Positions 1 through 7,499 of a stretch of 19,059 nt of DNA are shown here, piece by piece (position 1 is the stretch's first letter; each line of letters begins with the position of its first letter). Source of the stretch: CAYXGE01 sp964464435 (GTDB taxonomy: Bacteria; Pseudomonadota; Gammaproteobacteria; Burkholderiales; Methylophilaceae). Location: the NCBI GenBank assembly GCA_964464435.1, contig CAYXGE010000034.1, forward strand, positions 1 to 19,059, written 5' to 3'. The translations under genes were made by a program, and so were the position numbers. Below the pieces are notes generated by a model. That model was given only the letters and a program-made list of their open reading frames with translations. It had not been told where the DNA came from and did not search any database.

Positions 1-7
1 AATTTTC

Positions 8-60
8 CTAAAGATTTTTAAATCATGCATGCTTTACGGTAGCAGTTTTAAAAACTTTAG
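8..60. repeat. Imperfect inverted repeat upstream of the kinase gene
   Basis: Bases 8-22 (CTAAAG, A, TTTTTAAA) are the reverse complement of bases 47-60 (TTTAAAAA, CTTTAG) apart from one bulged base. A smaller inner pairing, TGCT with AGCA around 30-44, lies in the loop. T-rich DNA follows the right arm. It could be the terminator of a gene left of the window or a structured regulatory site. Bases 61-191 are very AT-rich, with several possible -10 sequences but no clear promoter; an AAGGA-like ribosome site lies at about 181-185. Confidence 0.4.
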
Positions 61-191
61 TAATTTTTGAAAAAATTTTGATTTATTTTTATTTATTTAT
101 ATAAGTAGTTGAATTTATTAATAATAAAATATAAATAATTTTTGTGCAAAACACTAGAACTTGTAGAGTTACACGGCAATAAGGATGTCAC

Positions 192-2417
192 ATGATTCAA
201 AATCAACTTAGTCATTTTGCAGAAACGGTAGATGCGCCGTTTAGCCTGCTTGCGATTTTGGCTGCTGTTGAGCGTGAAATTTATGTCATCAATGTAGCTA
301 GCTTAAGTTTTGTTACTGCCAGCTTTTCTGCGCTCAAAGCGCAAGGGCGGGATATTGAGAGCCTTCAACAATTAACTGTTGAAGATATTTTTCATGAGGT
401 CACGAACGCTTCATTAAGAAAATCCATCCAAGAAGTTGGTCAGCGTCAACAAGTGGTTGAAACGATTTTTAAAAGCACACAATTTGAAGGAAAAACTGAA
501 TCCCATTTACGAATTGTTTACGTTAAGAATGGTTTTAAACAAGCTTTAATTGCTATTAAACATAGCAATTCAATTAATAGTGAAGATGAGACACTAGTCG
601 ATATTATTACCAATATTCCTAATGTAGTATTTCAAGCACATTTAAACGAAGCCAATCAATTAGTATTTGACTTTGTAAATAGAGAATCAACTGTGCTACT
701 TGGTATTACCGCAGAGCAATTGGTAAAAGATAGCCAGCGATTTGTTCATCTAATCTTGCCTGGCGACCATGCAACCTTTTTTGAAACTATGCAAATCGCC
801 GCACAACAGCAAACAGTTTGGAATTGGACGGGAAGTATTCAAACTAAAGGCGGATTAGATAGTAGATTGATTAATTTACGTGCAACCACAAGACAGAGCG
901 TCGAAGGAATTACACAATGGAATGGCGTAATTGCAAGTATTAGTAGTAAAAATGATGAACAAAAAGCGCTTGATGAGATGACCTCACGCTTTGAGGCAAT
1001 TGTTGCTAATATTCCAAGTCTAGTTTTTCAATGTCATTTAAATGATAACAGTCAACTCTCTTTTGATTACTTAAGTGATGGTTGCCAAGCGCTTATCGGT
1101 ATGCCTAGTGAAGAACTTAAAGCACATCCAGAGAAATTATTTGAAATTATCACGCCAAAAGACCGTGCTTCTTTTTTACTTACGATGCAAGAGTCAGCCA
1201 GAAAAATGGATGTTTGGAATTGGGAAGGTGGCCTTTGGATTGAAGCTTGGAATGATATTAAACTTGTGAATTTAAGGGCAACCGCAACACTTAATAAACT
1301 TGGGATAGTGCAATGGGGCGGTGTTATTACCAATATCACGCAAAGCAAAAAGGCTAAACAAGAGCTAGATGAACTTACTAGCCGCTTTCAGGCAATTGTT
1401 TCAAATATACCTAGCCTTGTATTCCAAGGGGTCTACACCAAAAATCATGAACTATCTTTTAGTTATTTAAGTGATGGTTGCCAAGCCGTACTTGGCATTA
1501 ACGGTGATGAATTGATGAAGGACCCAAGCAAATTAATGGATGCTATTTTACCTGCTGACCGTTCTTCTTTTATAGAAAGTATGCGCATTTCATCTGAAGA
1601 GTTGATAATTTGGAACTGGGAAGGTGGTCTGTGGATTGAGGAGTGGCAAGATGTAAAACTGATTAATTTACGTGCATCCACACGTATCAATCAAGATGGT
1701 TTAGTGCAATGGGGAGGCGTAATTACCAACATTACGCAAAGCCGTAAAGCAAAACAAGAAATTGAAGAGTCACATAAGCAACTTGAGGAATTATCCTCTC
1801 ATATGTCGCTTATAAAAGAACAAGAACGTCTGCGTATCGCTCGCGAAATCCATGATGACTTAGGTGGCAATCTTACTGCAATAAAAATTGGCTTATCTTC
1901 GCTTATTGGCGCCATTGATGTTAAAGATACTAAACTAATAAAAAAAGCCAAAATGCTTGAGGCTTTAGTAGATACAACCTTTAATGATGCACATCGAATC
2001 ACCAGCGATTTACGCCCCAATATTTTAGAATTAGGTATAGTGGCTGCGTTAAGATGGCAAGCAGAGGAGTTTGAAAAACAAATTGGTATCCCCTGCTACT
2101 TTCATACTAATGATGAAAATCTTAAACTAAATGCGGACCAAGAAATTGTGCTTTTTAGAATTTGCCAAGAAGCCACAGTGAATATTGCGAAACATGCAAA
2201 AGCACATTCTGTAGAAATTGAGTTAAACTGCGAAGGTAATGAGGTCATTTTGCGTATTATTGATGATGGCATAGGTATTACTAACGCTAATAAAATTAAG
2301 AAAAATGCTTTTGGATTAAGGGGTATGCAAGAGCGTGTCATGTCTGTTGGCGGAAATATTAAGATTGAACCTGATACCTCACAAGGAACCGTTATTAAAG
2401 CAACAATTCCTCTATAA
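192..2417 (+). CDS. Soluble PAS-repeat sensor histidine kinase, NarL/HisKA_3 type
   Basis: This is a sensor kinase that autophosphorylates on a histidine and passes the phosphate to the response regulator encoded next. Residues 10-125 look like a degenerate PAS domain. Three PAS-like units follow, with the shared motif NIPxxVFQ starting at 141, 273 and 405, a spacing of exactly 132 residues; units 2 and 3 are the closest pair. A short coiled coil (about 515-545) leads to the HisKA_3 dimerisation region, with REIHDDLGG at 551-559 and H554 as the likely phosphorylated residue. The HATPase domain has an N box near 656-669 (N664), DDGIGI at 691-696 and GLRGMQERV at 708-716. No signal peptide or membrane segment is visible, so it should sense a cytoplasmic signal. 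A ribosome site AAGGA precedes ATG 192. The ligand is unknown; the repeats resemble PAS_3/PAS_4 folds, but no cofactor-binding residue can be assigned. Confidence 0.92.
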   Translation: MIQNQLSHFAETVDAPFSLLAILAAVEREIYVINVASLSFVTASFSALKAQGRDIESLQQLTVEDIFHEVTNASLRKSIQEVGQRQQVVETIFKSTQFEGKTESHLRIVYVKNGFKQALIAIKHSNSINSEDETLVDIITNIPNVVFQAHLNEANQLVFDFVNRESTVLLGITAEQLVKDSQRFVHLILPGDHATFFETMQIAAQQQTVWNWTGSIQTKGGLDSRLINLRATTRQSVEGITQWNGVIASISSKNDEQKALDEMTSRFEAIVANIPSLVFQCHLNDNSQLSFDYLSDGCQALIGMPSEELKAHPEKLFEIITPKDRASFLLTMQESARKMDVWNWEGGLWIEAWNDIKLVNLRATATLNKLGIVQWGGVITNITQSKKAKQELDELTSRFQAIVSNIPSLVFQGVYTKNHELSFSYLSDGCQAVLGINGDELMKDPSKLMDAILPADRSSFIESMRISSEELIIWNWEGGLWIEEWQDVKLINLRASTRINQDGLVQWGGVITNITQSRKAKQEIEESHKQLEELSSHMSLIKEQERLRIAREIHDDLGGNLTAIKIGLSSLIGAIDVKDTKLIKKAKMLEALVDTTFNDAHRITSDLRPNILELGIVAALRWQAEEFEKQIGIPCYFHTNDENLKLNADQEIVLFRICQEATVNIAKHAKAHSVEIELNCEGNEVILRIIDDGIGITNANKIKKNAFGLRGMQERVMSVGGNIKIEPDTSQGTVIKATIPL

Positions 2418-2475
2418 TCTGAGATATGATTAATTTTATAAAAATTCTTAAAACAAAAGATTCAGTCAACAAGCC

Positions 2476-3126
2476 ATGTCAATAATAAAAGTCATTATTG
2501 CAGATGATCATTCGATTTTAAGAGAGGGTTTAAAAACTATTCTCTCTGAAAATGAGGATATTAATGTCGTTGGCGAGGCACAAAATGCTGCGGAGGCGAT
2601 ACAAAAAGCGCGCAGCACAGAGGCTGATGTAATGTTACTTGATATTTCATTACCTGATAAAAATGGTATTGATGCGCTAAAAATCATTAAAAAAGACGTG
2701 CCAAGCTTAGCTGTTCTAATGCTTTCTATGCATAAAGAAGATCAGTATGCAATTCGCGCCTTGCGAGCAGGGGCATCTGGTTATGTAAGTAAACAGAGCG
2801 CTTCAACAGAGTTGGTTCAAGCTATTCGTTTGGCTTCAAAAGGTAAAAAATACTTGAGTTCAGGCGTAGCGCAAGCATTAGCAGAAAGCTTGACTGAGGC
2901 GCATAGTGAGATGCCAAGACACACGCAACTCTCTGATCGTGAATTTCAAACCCTTGTCATGATTGCCTCAGGCTTAACAGTTGGTGATATTGCGGTTAGA
3001 CTCAACCTTTCAGTCAAGACCATTAGCGTCTATCGCGCACGTATTTTAGAAAAAATGCACTTGCACAACAATGCGGAACTCACACATTACGCGATAAAAA
3101 ATCACCTAGTCGCTGACGAGCAATAA
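2476..3126 (+). CDS. Response regulator, NarL/FixJ (LuxR-HTH) family
   Basis: This 216-residue transcription factor is the likely partner of the kinase 58 bases upstream. The receiver domain (about 4-120) has the acidic pair D10/D11, the phosphorylated aspartate D56 in LLDISLPD, the switch residue S84 and K106. A LuxR-type helix-turn-helix spans about 150-207, with LSDREFQTL at its start and the recognition part around LSVKTISVYRARI. Length and layout match regulators such as UvrY or FimZ, but I cannot assign a named orthologue. The ribosome site is weak, and the 58-base gap is AT-rich, so co-transcription with the kinase is likely but not certain. Targets are unknown; the next gene downstream, after 471 bases, is flagellin. 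Confidence 0.92.
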   Translation: MSIIKVIIADDHSILREGLKTILSENEDINVVGEAQNAAEAIQKARSTEADVMLLDISLPDKNGIDALKIIKKDVPSLAVLMLSMHKEDQYAIRALRAGASGYVSKQSASTELVQAIRLASKGKKYLSSGVAQALAESLTEAHSEMPRHTQLSDREFQTLVMIASGLTVGDIAVRLNLSVKTISVYRARILEKMHLHNNAELTHYAIKNHLVADEQ

Positions 3127-3144
3127 TACTTAGTAATAGTATTA
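3124..3144. terminator. Weak hairpin at the end of the response-regulator gene
   Basis: TAATACT (3124-3130) and AGTATTA (3138-3144) form a 7-bp stem with a 7-base loop overlapping the stop codon. It is AT-only apart from one pair and has no T tract after it, so it is at best a weak terminator or an mRNA 3' end structure. Confidence 0.25.
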
Positions 3145-3458
3145 ACCTACCTTTGAACCAGTAGCAATTCTGCGCTTCATACTTTTAATTCTTTTTTTGC
3201 CTCAAGTTAAAGTAACAATTAAGCTAGTTTTACCTGCCTATTAATCTATATAAGTGCGCATTCTGCACGTTATTATTTTGTCTTAAATTATTGCTAGCCA
3301 TCATATTTGATGGGCTCATGCGGATATTACCAGTTTATCTATTTAAATTTTTTACTACTCTATTTTAAGGAGCATATTAAAGTTCAGAAAAAGCGTGCCG
3401 TAAAAGTTTCAAGCGCATGAAATTGAACATGTAAAAACAAAAACTTATATCACCCCCC
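3145..3458. other. Long AT-rich intergenic region upstream of flagellin
   Basis: No convincing reading frame was found here. It contains a small perfect inverted repeat (CCATCA at 3298-3303, TGATGG at 3308-3313, 4-base loop), GTGC/GCAC arms in the stretch around 3254-3268, and a ribosome-site-like AAGGAG near 3367 that is not followed by a usable gene. The region could hold binding sites for a flagellin regulator or a small RNA, but nothing more specific can be supported. Confidence 0.5.
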
Positions 3459-3486
3459 TAAAGTTTTTTTACAACATGTCCGATAA
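3459..3486 (+). promoter_or_regulatory. Sigma-28 (FliA) promoter of fliC
   Basis: The -35 element TAAAGTTT at 3459-3466 is a perfect match to the flagellar sigma-28 consensus. After a 12-base spacer comes TCCGATAA at 3479-3486, which is seven of eight bases of GCCGATAA. The expected start of transcription is about 105 bases before the fliC ATG, giving a long untranslated leader. The spacer is one base longer than the usual 11, and the second sigma-28 site in this window (6602-6629) has the same spacing. Confidence 0.85.
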
Positions 3487-3597
3487 CCGAGCTAACAACG
3501 ATGAAACGCGAATGATTAGTTGCTTAAAGCAAATCAGCGTTGAAGGCTAACATGCCGTTATTGAAATGATTATTTTTGAACTTAAAGGAGATTTAAA

Positions 3598-4398
3598 ATG
3601 GCTGCTGTAATTAATACTAATATTGCTTCACTTAATGCTCAACGTAACTTGAGCATGTCACAATCAAGCTTAAACACTTCGATTCAACGTTTGTCTTCTG
3701 GCTTACGTGTGAATAGCTCTAAAGACGATGCTGCTGGCTTAGCCATTGCAACACGTATGGATGCTCAAGTGCGTGGTATGGATGTGGCAATTCGTAACTC
3801 AAACGATGCGATTTCATTTGCACAAACTGCTGAAGGTGGCTTGAGCAAAGTAACCGATGCTTTACAACGTATGCGTGAACTTGCTGTGCAATCAGCCAAC
3901 GGTACTAATAGTGCTTCTGATCGTACCAATCTTGATGCTGAGTATCAACAACTTGCTGCAGAAGTAACACGTTTAGGTACTGCTACTAAATTTAATGGTA
4001 CTGCCGTATTTGGTAGCACAACGACAACATTCCAAGTAGGTGCTGCAACTACAGACACGATTGATGTAACAGCAGTAGCTGCTTCTACCATTTCAGGTGC
4101 AATCACCACTGCTTCAGCTGCAACTGCTGCAATTACTGCGATTGACACTGAATTAGACTCAGTCAATACAAAACGTGCGACATTAGGTGCTGTGCAAAAC
4201 CGTTTTGAATCAGTCATTAGCAACTTAAAAGTATCTGTAGAGAATCAATCTGCGGCTAAATCACGCATCATGGATGCTGACTTTGCAGCAGAAACTGCCA
4301 AGTTGACACGTGGCCAAATCTTGCAACAAGCAGGTACCGCAATGTTAGCTCAGGCGAACTCTCTCCCTAACAACGTGTTGTCATTGTTAAGAGGTTAA
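3598..4398 (+). CDS. fliC: Flagellin, main filament protein
   Basis: This protein is the subunit of the flagellar filament, exported through the flagellar type III apparatus. At 266 residues it is a short flagellin. The N-terminal D0/D1 part (about 4-140) has the classic features INTNIASLNAQRNL, SSGLRVNSSKDDAAGLAIA and LQRMRELAVQSANGT. The C-terminal D0/D1 part (about 180-266) has FESVISNLK, the SRIMDADFAAE motif and the terminal PNNVLSLLRG. The middle, about 140-180, is only a short Thr/Ala-rich stretch, so the usual variable D2/D3 domains are nearly absent. A strong ribosome site, AAAGGAG at 3584-3590, fits high expression, as does the sigma-28 promoter upstream. A hairpin after the gene may separate its expression from flaG. 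Confidence 0.97.
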   Translation: MAAVINTNIASLNAQRNLSMSQSSLNTSIQRLSSGLRVNSSKDDAAGLAIATRMDAQVRGMDVAIRNSNDAISFAQTAEGGLSKVTDALQRMRELAVQSANGTNSASDRTNLDAEYQQLAAEVTRLGTATKFNGTAVFGSTTTTFQVGAATTDTIDVTAVAASTISGAITTASAATAAITAIDTELDSVNTKRATLGAVQNRFESVISNLKVSVENQSAAKSRIMDADFAAETAKLTRGQILQQAGTAMLAQANSLPNNVLSLLRG

Positions 4399-4428
4399 TC
4401 TTAGCGACTAACATAAGTTAGGAGATCT

Positions 4429-4463
4429 ATTGCAGAGGCTTAGCTACCCTCTGCAATAACTTT
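4429..4463 (+). terminator. Hairpin between fliC and flaG, likely terminator or attenuator
   Basis: ATTGCAGAGG (4429-4438) pairs perfectly with CCTCTGCAAT (4448-4457), a 10-bp stem with a 9-base loop, followed by AACTTTTG. The T tract is short and interrupted, so partial read-through into flaG and fliD is expected. This would give flagellin mRNA in excess over the downstream genes and may also protect its 3' end. Confidence 0.65.
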
Positions 4464-4478
4464 TGAAAGGAAAATATC

Positions 4479-4832
4479 ATGTCGATTACATCAATTGGCA
4501 GTTATGGTGCGATGAAAGACCTAGGCTCTATTCGCACTAAAAGTACAGTAAGTGATATTAAAGCGTTTGTTGGTAGTCAAGTGAGTGATGAAACTCCCGT
4601 ACAACCCAACAATAAAGAAATGTCGTTAGCAGTAGAAAATTTGAATAAGGTGATTGCTTCTTCTTTACAAAGTATCCAGTTTTCTATGGATGAAGAATTA
4701 GGAAAAGTGGTCATTAAAGTCATGGATACTGAAACGAAACAAGTGTTAAGACAAATCCCTAATCAGGAAGTGATTAATATTTCTAAGAACCTTGCGCGTT
4801 TGCAGGGTTTAGTCATTTCTGATAAAGCTTGA
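4479..4832 (+). CDS. flaG: FlaG family protein
   Basis: The gene encodes a small FlaG protein, a family found between flagellin and fliD in many polar-flagellated bacteria, where it affects filament length or stability by an unclear mechanism. The protein has 117 residues. The conserved core is in the C-terminal two thirds: LAVENLNKVIASSLQSIQF (about 51-69), then MDEELGKVVIKVMD and the family hallmark VLRQIPNQEVINISKNL (about 89-105). The N-terminal 45 residues are Ser/Thr-rich and poorly conserved. A ribosome site AAAGG lies just before the ATG. It is 33 bases from fliD, most likely in one transcript. Confidence 0.9.
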   Translation: MSITSIGSYGAMKDLGSIRTKSTVSDIKAFVGSQVSDETPVQPNNKEMSLAVENLNKVIASSLQSIQFSMDEELGKVVIKVMDTETKQVLRQIPNQEVINISKNLARLQGLVISDKA

Positions 4833-4865
4833 GTATTTTTTGACTTAAACGATAGGTAAATAAAC

Positions 4866-6572
4866 ATGCCCTCAATATCAGCAGCAGGCGTTGGTTCTAA
4901 TCTAGACGTGAACTCACTCGTCACTAGTATTATGACGGCTGAAAGTGCACCTCTAACGCTTCTAAATACGCAAAAAACCAAAGTAGAATCAGTCATCTCT
5001 GCATTTGGCAGTTTAAAGAGCAGTTTATCTACTTTTCAAACTGCTGTAGCTAACCTTGCAACGGCCTCGAAGTTTAATATTCAAGCCGCCAAGGTTAGCG
5101 ACAGCACAGTGTTTTCCGCAACAGCTAATGGTCAGGCGGTCAATAGTGATTATGCAATTAGCGTTTCGCAATTAGCTAAAAATCAAAAGCTCGCACTGGG
5201 TGGATTCGCTAATCTTAGCGATATAGTTGGTACGGGCACGCTTACCATTGGCTTTGGTACTTACAATCCAACAGGCACGCCAGTACAAACTGTAGGCGAT
5301 ATTGGTACATTCACTGACAATGCTAGCAAAACGCCAATTAGCATTACCATTGATTCTAGCAATAACACCCTAGCAGGTGTTCGCGATGCGATTAATAACG
5401 CAAATGCCGGTGTCACTGCCTCTATCGTGAATGACGGTAGCACAAACGGTAATCGCTTAGTCATTACCGCTAAAGACTCAGGTGCCGCGAATAGTTTAAA
5501 AATCAGTGTCACTGATAGTGATGGCAACAACACGGATAATACTGGCTTATCACGCATGGCATATGATCCACGCTTGGCAAGTGGGGCTGGAAAAAATCTC
5601 ACTTCATTGCAAACAGCGCAGGATGCATTACTCACGATTGATGGTATCAGTATCAGCAAACCGAGCAATACCATTTCGGATGCCCTTCAAGGTGTTACCC
5701 TAAACTTGTTAAAAACGAGTACAGATAGTGTTAATTTAAACATTAGTACTGATTCTGCAGCCATTGAAACTTCGGTTAAAAGTTTTGTAACTGCATATAA
5801 CAGCCTTAATACGACTATACGTAATTTAACTAAATACGATGAAACCACCAAAACAGGTGGCGCGTTACTAGGCGACTCAACCACCCGAGGGATTGCTAGT
5901 CGATTAAAAAGTATTATCACCAGCAGTTTGGCTAACGGTAGTAGTTTAAATACCTTATCGCAGATAGGCATTGCTTTTCAAAGAGATGGAACGCTCGCTT
6001 TAGACAGTACAAAATTACAAGAAAAAATTACGAGCAATTTTACGGATATTGCAAAACTATTTGCCACCTCAGCCACTACTACCGACCCTCAGGTCAGCTT
6101 CTTTAGTAGTACAAGTAAAACACGAGCAGGCACTTATGCGATTAACGTCACGCAATTAGGCTCAGAGTCAGTCAATAGCATAGGCACCATCAATGGAGTT
6201 GCTGCAACTGGCTTAGGTAGTAACCTGCTTGGCGCAACTGGCGATGCTAGTGAAGGACTCAATGTGAAAGTGTCAGGCACTACCACAGGTGCACGCGGCA
6301 CCATTACTTTTAGCATTGGCATTGCCGCCCAACTTAATAATTTGGTTTCTGATTACTTAAGTGCTGAAGGTTTACTTAACAATAAGACCGAAGGTCTTAA
6401 TAGCACAGTTAAACGCATTACCCAACAACAAGAAGCACAAAATAGACGCTTAGCCATTATTGAAAAACGCTATCGTGCTCAATTTACAGCACTAGATTCA
6501 ACTATTAGCAGCATGAACTCAACCAGTACATTTTTAACACAACAACTCAATGCTTTATCTTCAAATAATTAA
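4866..6572 (+). CDS. fliD: Flagellar filament cap protein (hook-associated protein 2)
   Basis: FliD forms the cap at the growing filament tip and guides flagellin insertion. The 568-residue protein starts with the typical FliD_N segment, ISAAGVGSNLDVNSLVTSIM (4-23), running to about residue 105. A Thr/Ser/Asn-rich middle region follows. The FliD_C domain starts near 250 with a TIDGISISKPSNTISDALQGVT-type motif (about 257-278). A C-terminal coiled coil covers about 495-560 (TVKRITQQQEAQNRRLAIIEKRY region), as expected for the leg that docks onto hook-associated proteins. It ends in the usual FLTQQLNAL segment. Length is within the family range. It sits between flaG and fliS, the common order for the filament genes. 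Confidence 0.95.
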   Translation: MPSISAAGVGSNLDVNSLVTSIMTAESAPLTLLNTQKTKVESVISAFGSLKSSLSTFQTAVANLATASKFNIQAAKVSDSTVFSATANGQAVNSDYAISVSQLAKNQKLALGGFANLSDIVGTGTLTIGFGTYNPTGTPVQTVGDIGTFTDNASKTPISITIDSSNNTLAGVRDAINNANAGVTASIVNDGSTNGNRLVITAKDSGAANSLKISVTDSDGNNTDNTGLSRMAYDPRLASGAGKNLTSLQTAQDALLTIDGISISKPSNTISDALQGVTLNLLKTSTDSVNLNISTDSAAIETSVKSFVTAYNSLNTTIRNLTKYDETTKTGGALLGDSTTRGIASRLKSIITSSLANGSSLNTLSQIGIAFQRDGTLALDSTKLQEKITSNFTDIAKLFATSATTTDPQVSFFSSTSKTRAGTYAINVTQLGSESVNSIGTINGVAATGLGSNLLGATGDASEGLNVKVSGTTTGARGTITFSIGIAAQLNNLVSDYLSAEGLLNNKTEGLNSTVKRITQQQEAQNRRLAIIEKRYRAQFTALDSTISSMNSTSTFLTQQLNALSSNN

Positions 6573-6601
6573 TAATCTGATGCACTTCTCACACCGACAT
6601 C

Positions 6602-6629
6602 TAAAGTTAATCAATGCATATGCCGTTAA
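6602..6629 (+). promoter_or_regulatory. Sigma-28 (FliA) promoter of fliS
   Basis: TAAAGTTA at 6602-6609 and GCCGTTAA at 6622-6629 each match seven of eight consensus bases, with a 12-base spacer identical in length to that of the fliC promoter. It lies in the 84-base gap between fliD and fliS and would start transcription about 20 bases before the fliS ATG. Confidence 0.75.
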
Positions 6630-6656
6630 ATACTTAACAAGAATTTAAAGGAGAAA

Positions 6657-7118
6657 ATGATGTTTGGTTCATTTACAAAAGGTATTCATGAATATGCCCG
6701 CGTTGGCTTAGAAACTGGCGTGGTTGCTGCAAGTCCACATGGATTAATTGTGATGTTATATGAAGGTGCAATATCATCATGTCATAGTGCCTTACACGCG
6801 ATGCAACATCAAGATATTGAAAAGAAAGGCCAAGCCATTTCTAAAGCTATTATGATTATTGAAAGCGGATTACGTGTCTCTTTAGATAAAAAATCTGGCG
6901 GTACAATTGCCGAAAGTTTAGATGCTCTTTATCAGTACATGAGCAATCAACTGTATAAAGCGCATCTAAAAAACAGTGATGCACCTATTCATGAAGTCAT
7001 TAAGTTACTTACTGATATCAAAGAAGCTTGGGTTGCCATTGCTAATATTGAATCTAAACATCGTTTGACACCTCAATCTACAAAAGAAACACCCGCAGAA
7101 ACATATCAACTTGGTTAA
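6657..7118 (+). CDS. fliS: Flagellin export chaperone FliS
   Basis: FliS binds the C-terminus of newly made flagellin in the cytoplasm, keeps it from polymerising and delivers it to the export gate. The 153-residue protein shows the family pattern: a Tyr in the N-terminal segment (EYARVGLETGVVAASPHGLI), the LIVMLYEGAI helix (about 30-39), then the second helix with GQAISKAIMIIESG, and LYQYMSNQLYKAH in the third. Helix content is high throughout. A strong ribosome site (AAAGGAG, 6647-6653) precedes two adjacent ATG codons at 6657 and 6660; the first was chosen. It is followed 12 bases later by the FliT-like gene. Confidence 0.93.
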   Translation: MMFGSFTKGIHEYARVGLETGVVAASPHGLIVMLYEGAISSCHSALHAMQHQDIEKKGQAISKAIMIIESGLRVSLDKKSGGTIAESLDALYQYMSNQLYKAHLKNSDAPIHEVIKLLTDIKEAWVAIANIESKHRLTPQSTKETPAETYQLG

Positions 7119-7130
7119 AGGAAATATAAG

Positions 7131-7457
7131 ATGACCACCACATACTTAACTGGTTATGCAAAAGTAGCTGAAATAACTCATCAAATGTTGCTTGCAAGTC
7201 AAGAAGCAGACTGGGATTTACTCGCAACGCTAGAAGCTAATTGTGCTGCAGAAATTGCACTCATTAGCAAAAAAAATAACGAAAAACCAATGACAAGCGA
7301 TGAGTTAGAAATGAATATTTTTTATATACAAAGAATACTTGAAGATGACCGAGAAATACGAAAACTGCTTGAGCCTTGGATGGTAAAACTTTCACATATG
7401 ATGAATGTTGGCAAAACACAACATAAGCTTGACCATGCATATGGTCGTAGTCACTAA
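7131..7457 (+). CDS. fliT: FliT-like flagellar chaperone
   Basis: The gene encodes a small helical protein of 108 residues in the position of fliT. Known FliT binds the cap protein FliD as an export chaperone and in enterics also restrains FlhDC. The sequence is mostly alpha-helical, with an early segment (YLTGYAKVAEITHQMLLASQEADWDLLATLEANCAAEI) typical of the family: a long first helix with a Trp in a DWDxLxxLE motif. The later helix ILEDDREIRKLLEPWM also fits. A ribosome site AAAGGA lies before the ATG. Sequence conservation in this family is low, so the call relies on length, helix pattern, the DWD..LE motif and its place after fliS. Confidence 0.78.
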   Translation: MTTTYLTGYAKVAEITHQMLLASQEADWDLLATLEANCAAEIALISKKNNEKPMTSDELEMNIFYIQRILEDDREIRKLLEPWMVKLSHMMNVGKTQHKLDHAYGRSH

Positions 7458-7499
7458 GTGCACTTTGAAATTAAGCGTTATTGATAGGCTTATATAGTT

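Noticed and set aside
609..1795. Repeated DNA within the kinase as a mobile or minisatellite repeat
   Set aside because: The period is an exact domain length in frame (396 bases), so it is protein domain duplication rather than a mobile element.
3360..3440. Ribosome-site-like AAGGAG near 3367 upstream of flagellin, hinting at a small gene
   Set aside because: No start codon at proper distance leads to more than a few codons; the short frames end within about 16 codons.
5261..5674. 137-residue open frame on the minus strand inside fliD
   Set aside because: It is an antisense frame of a clear fliD coding region, with low-complexity hydrophobic translation and no ribosome site or family pattern.
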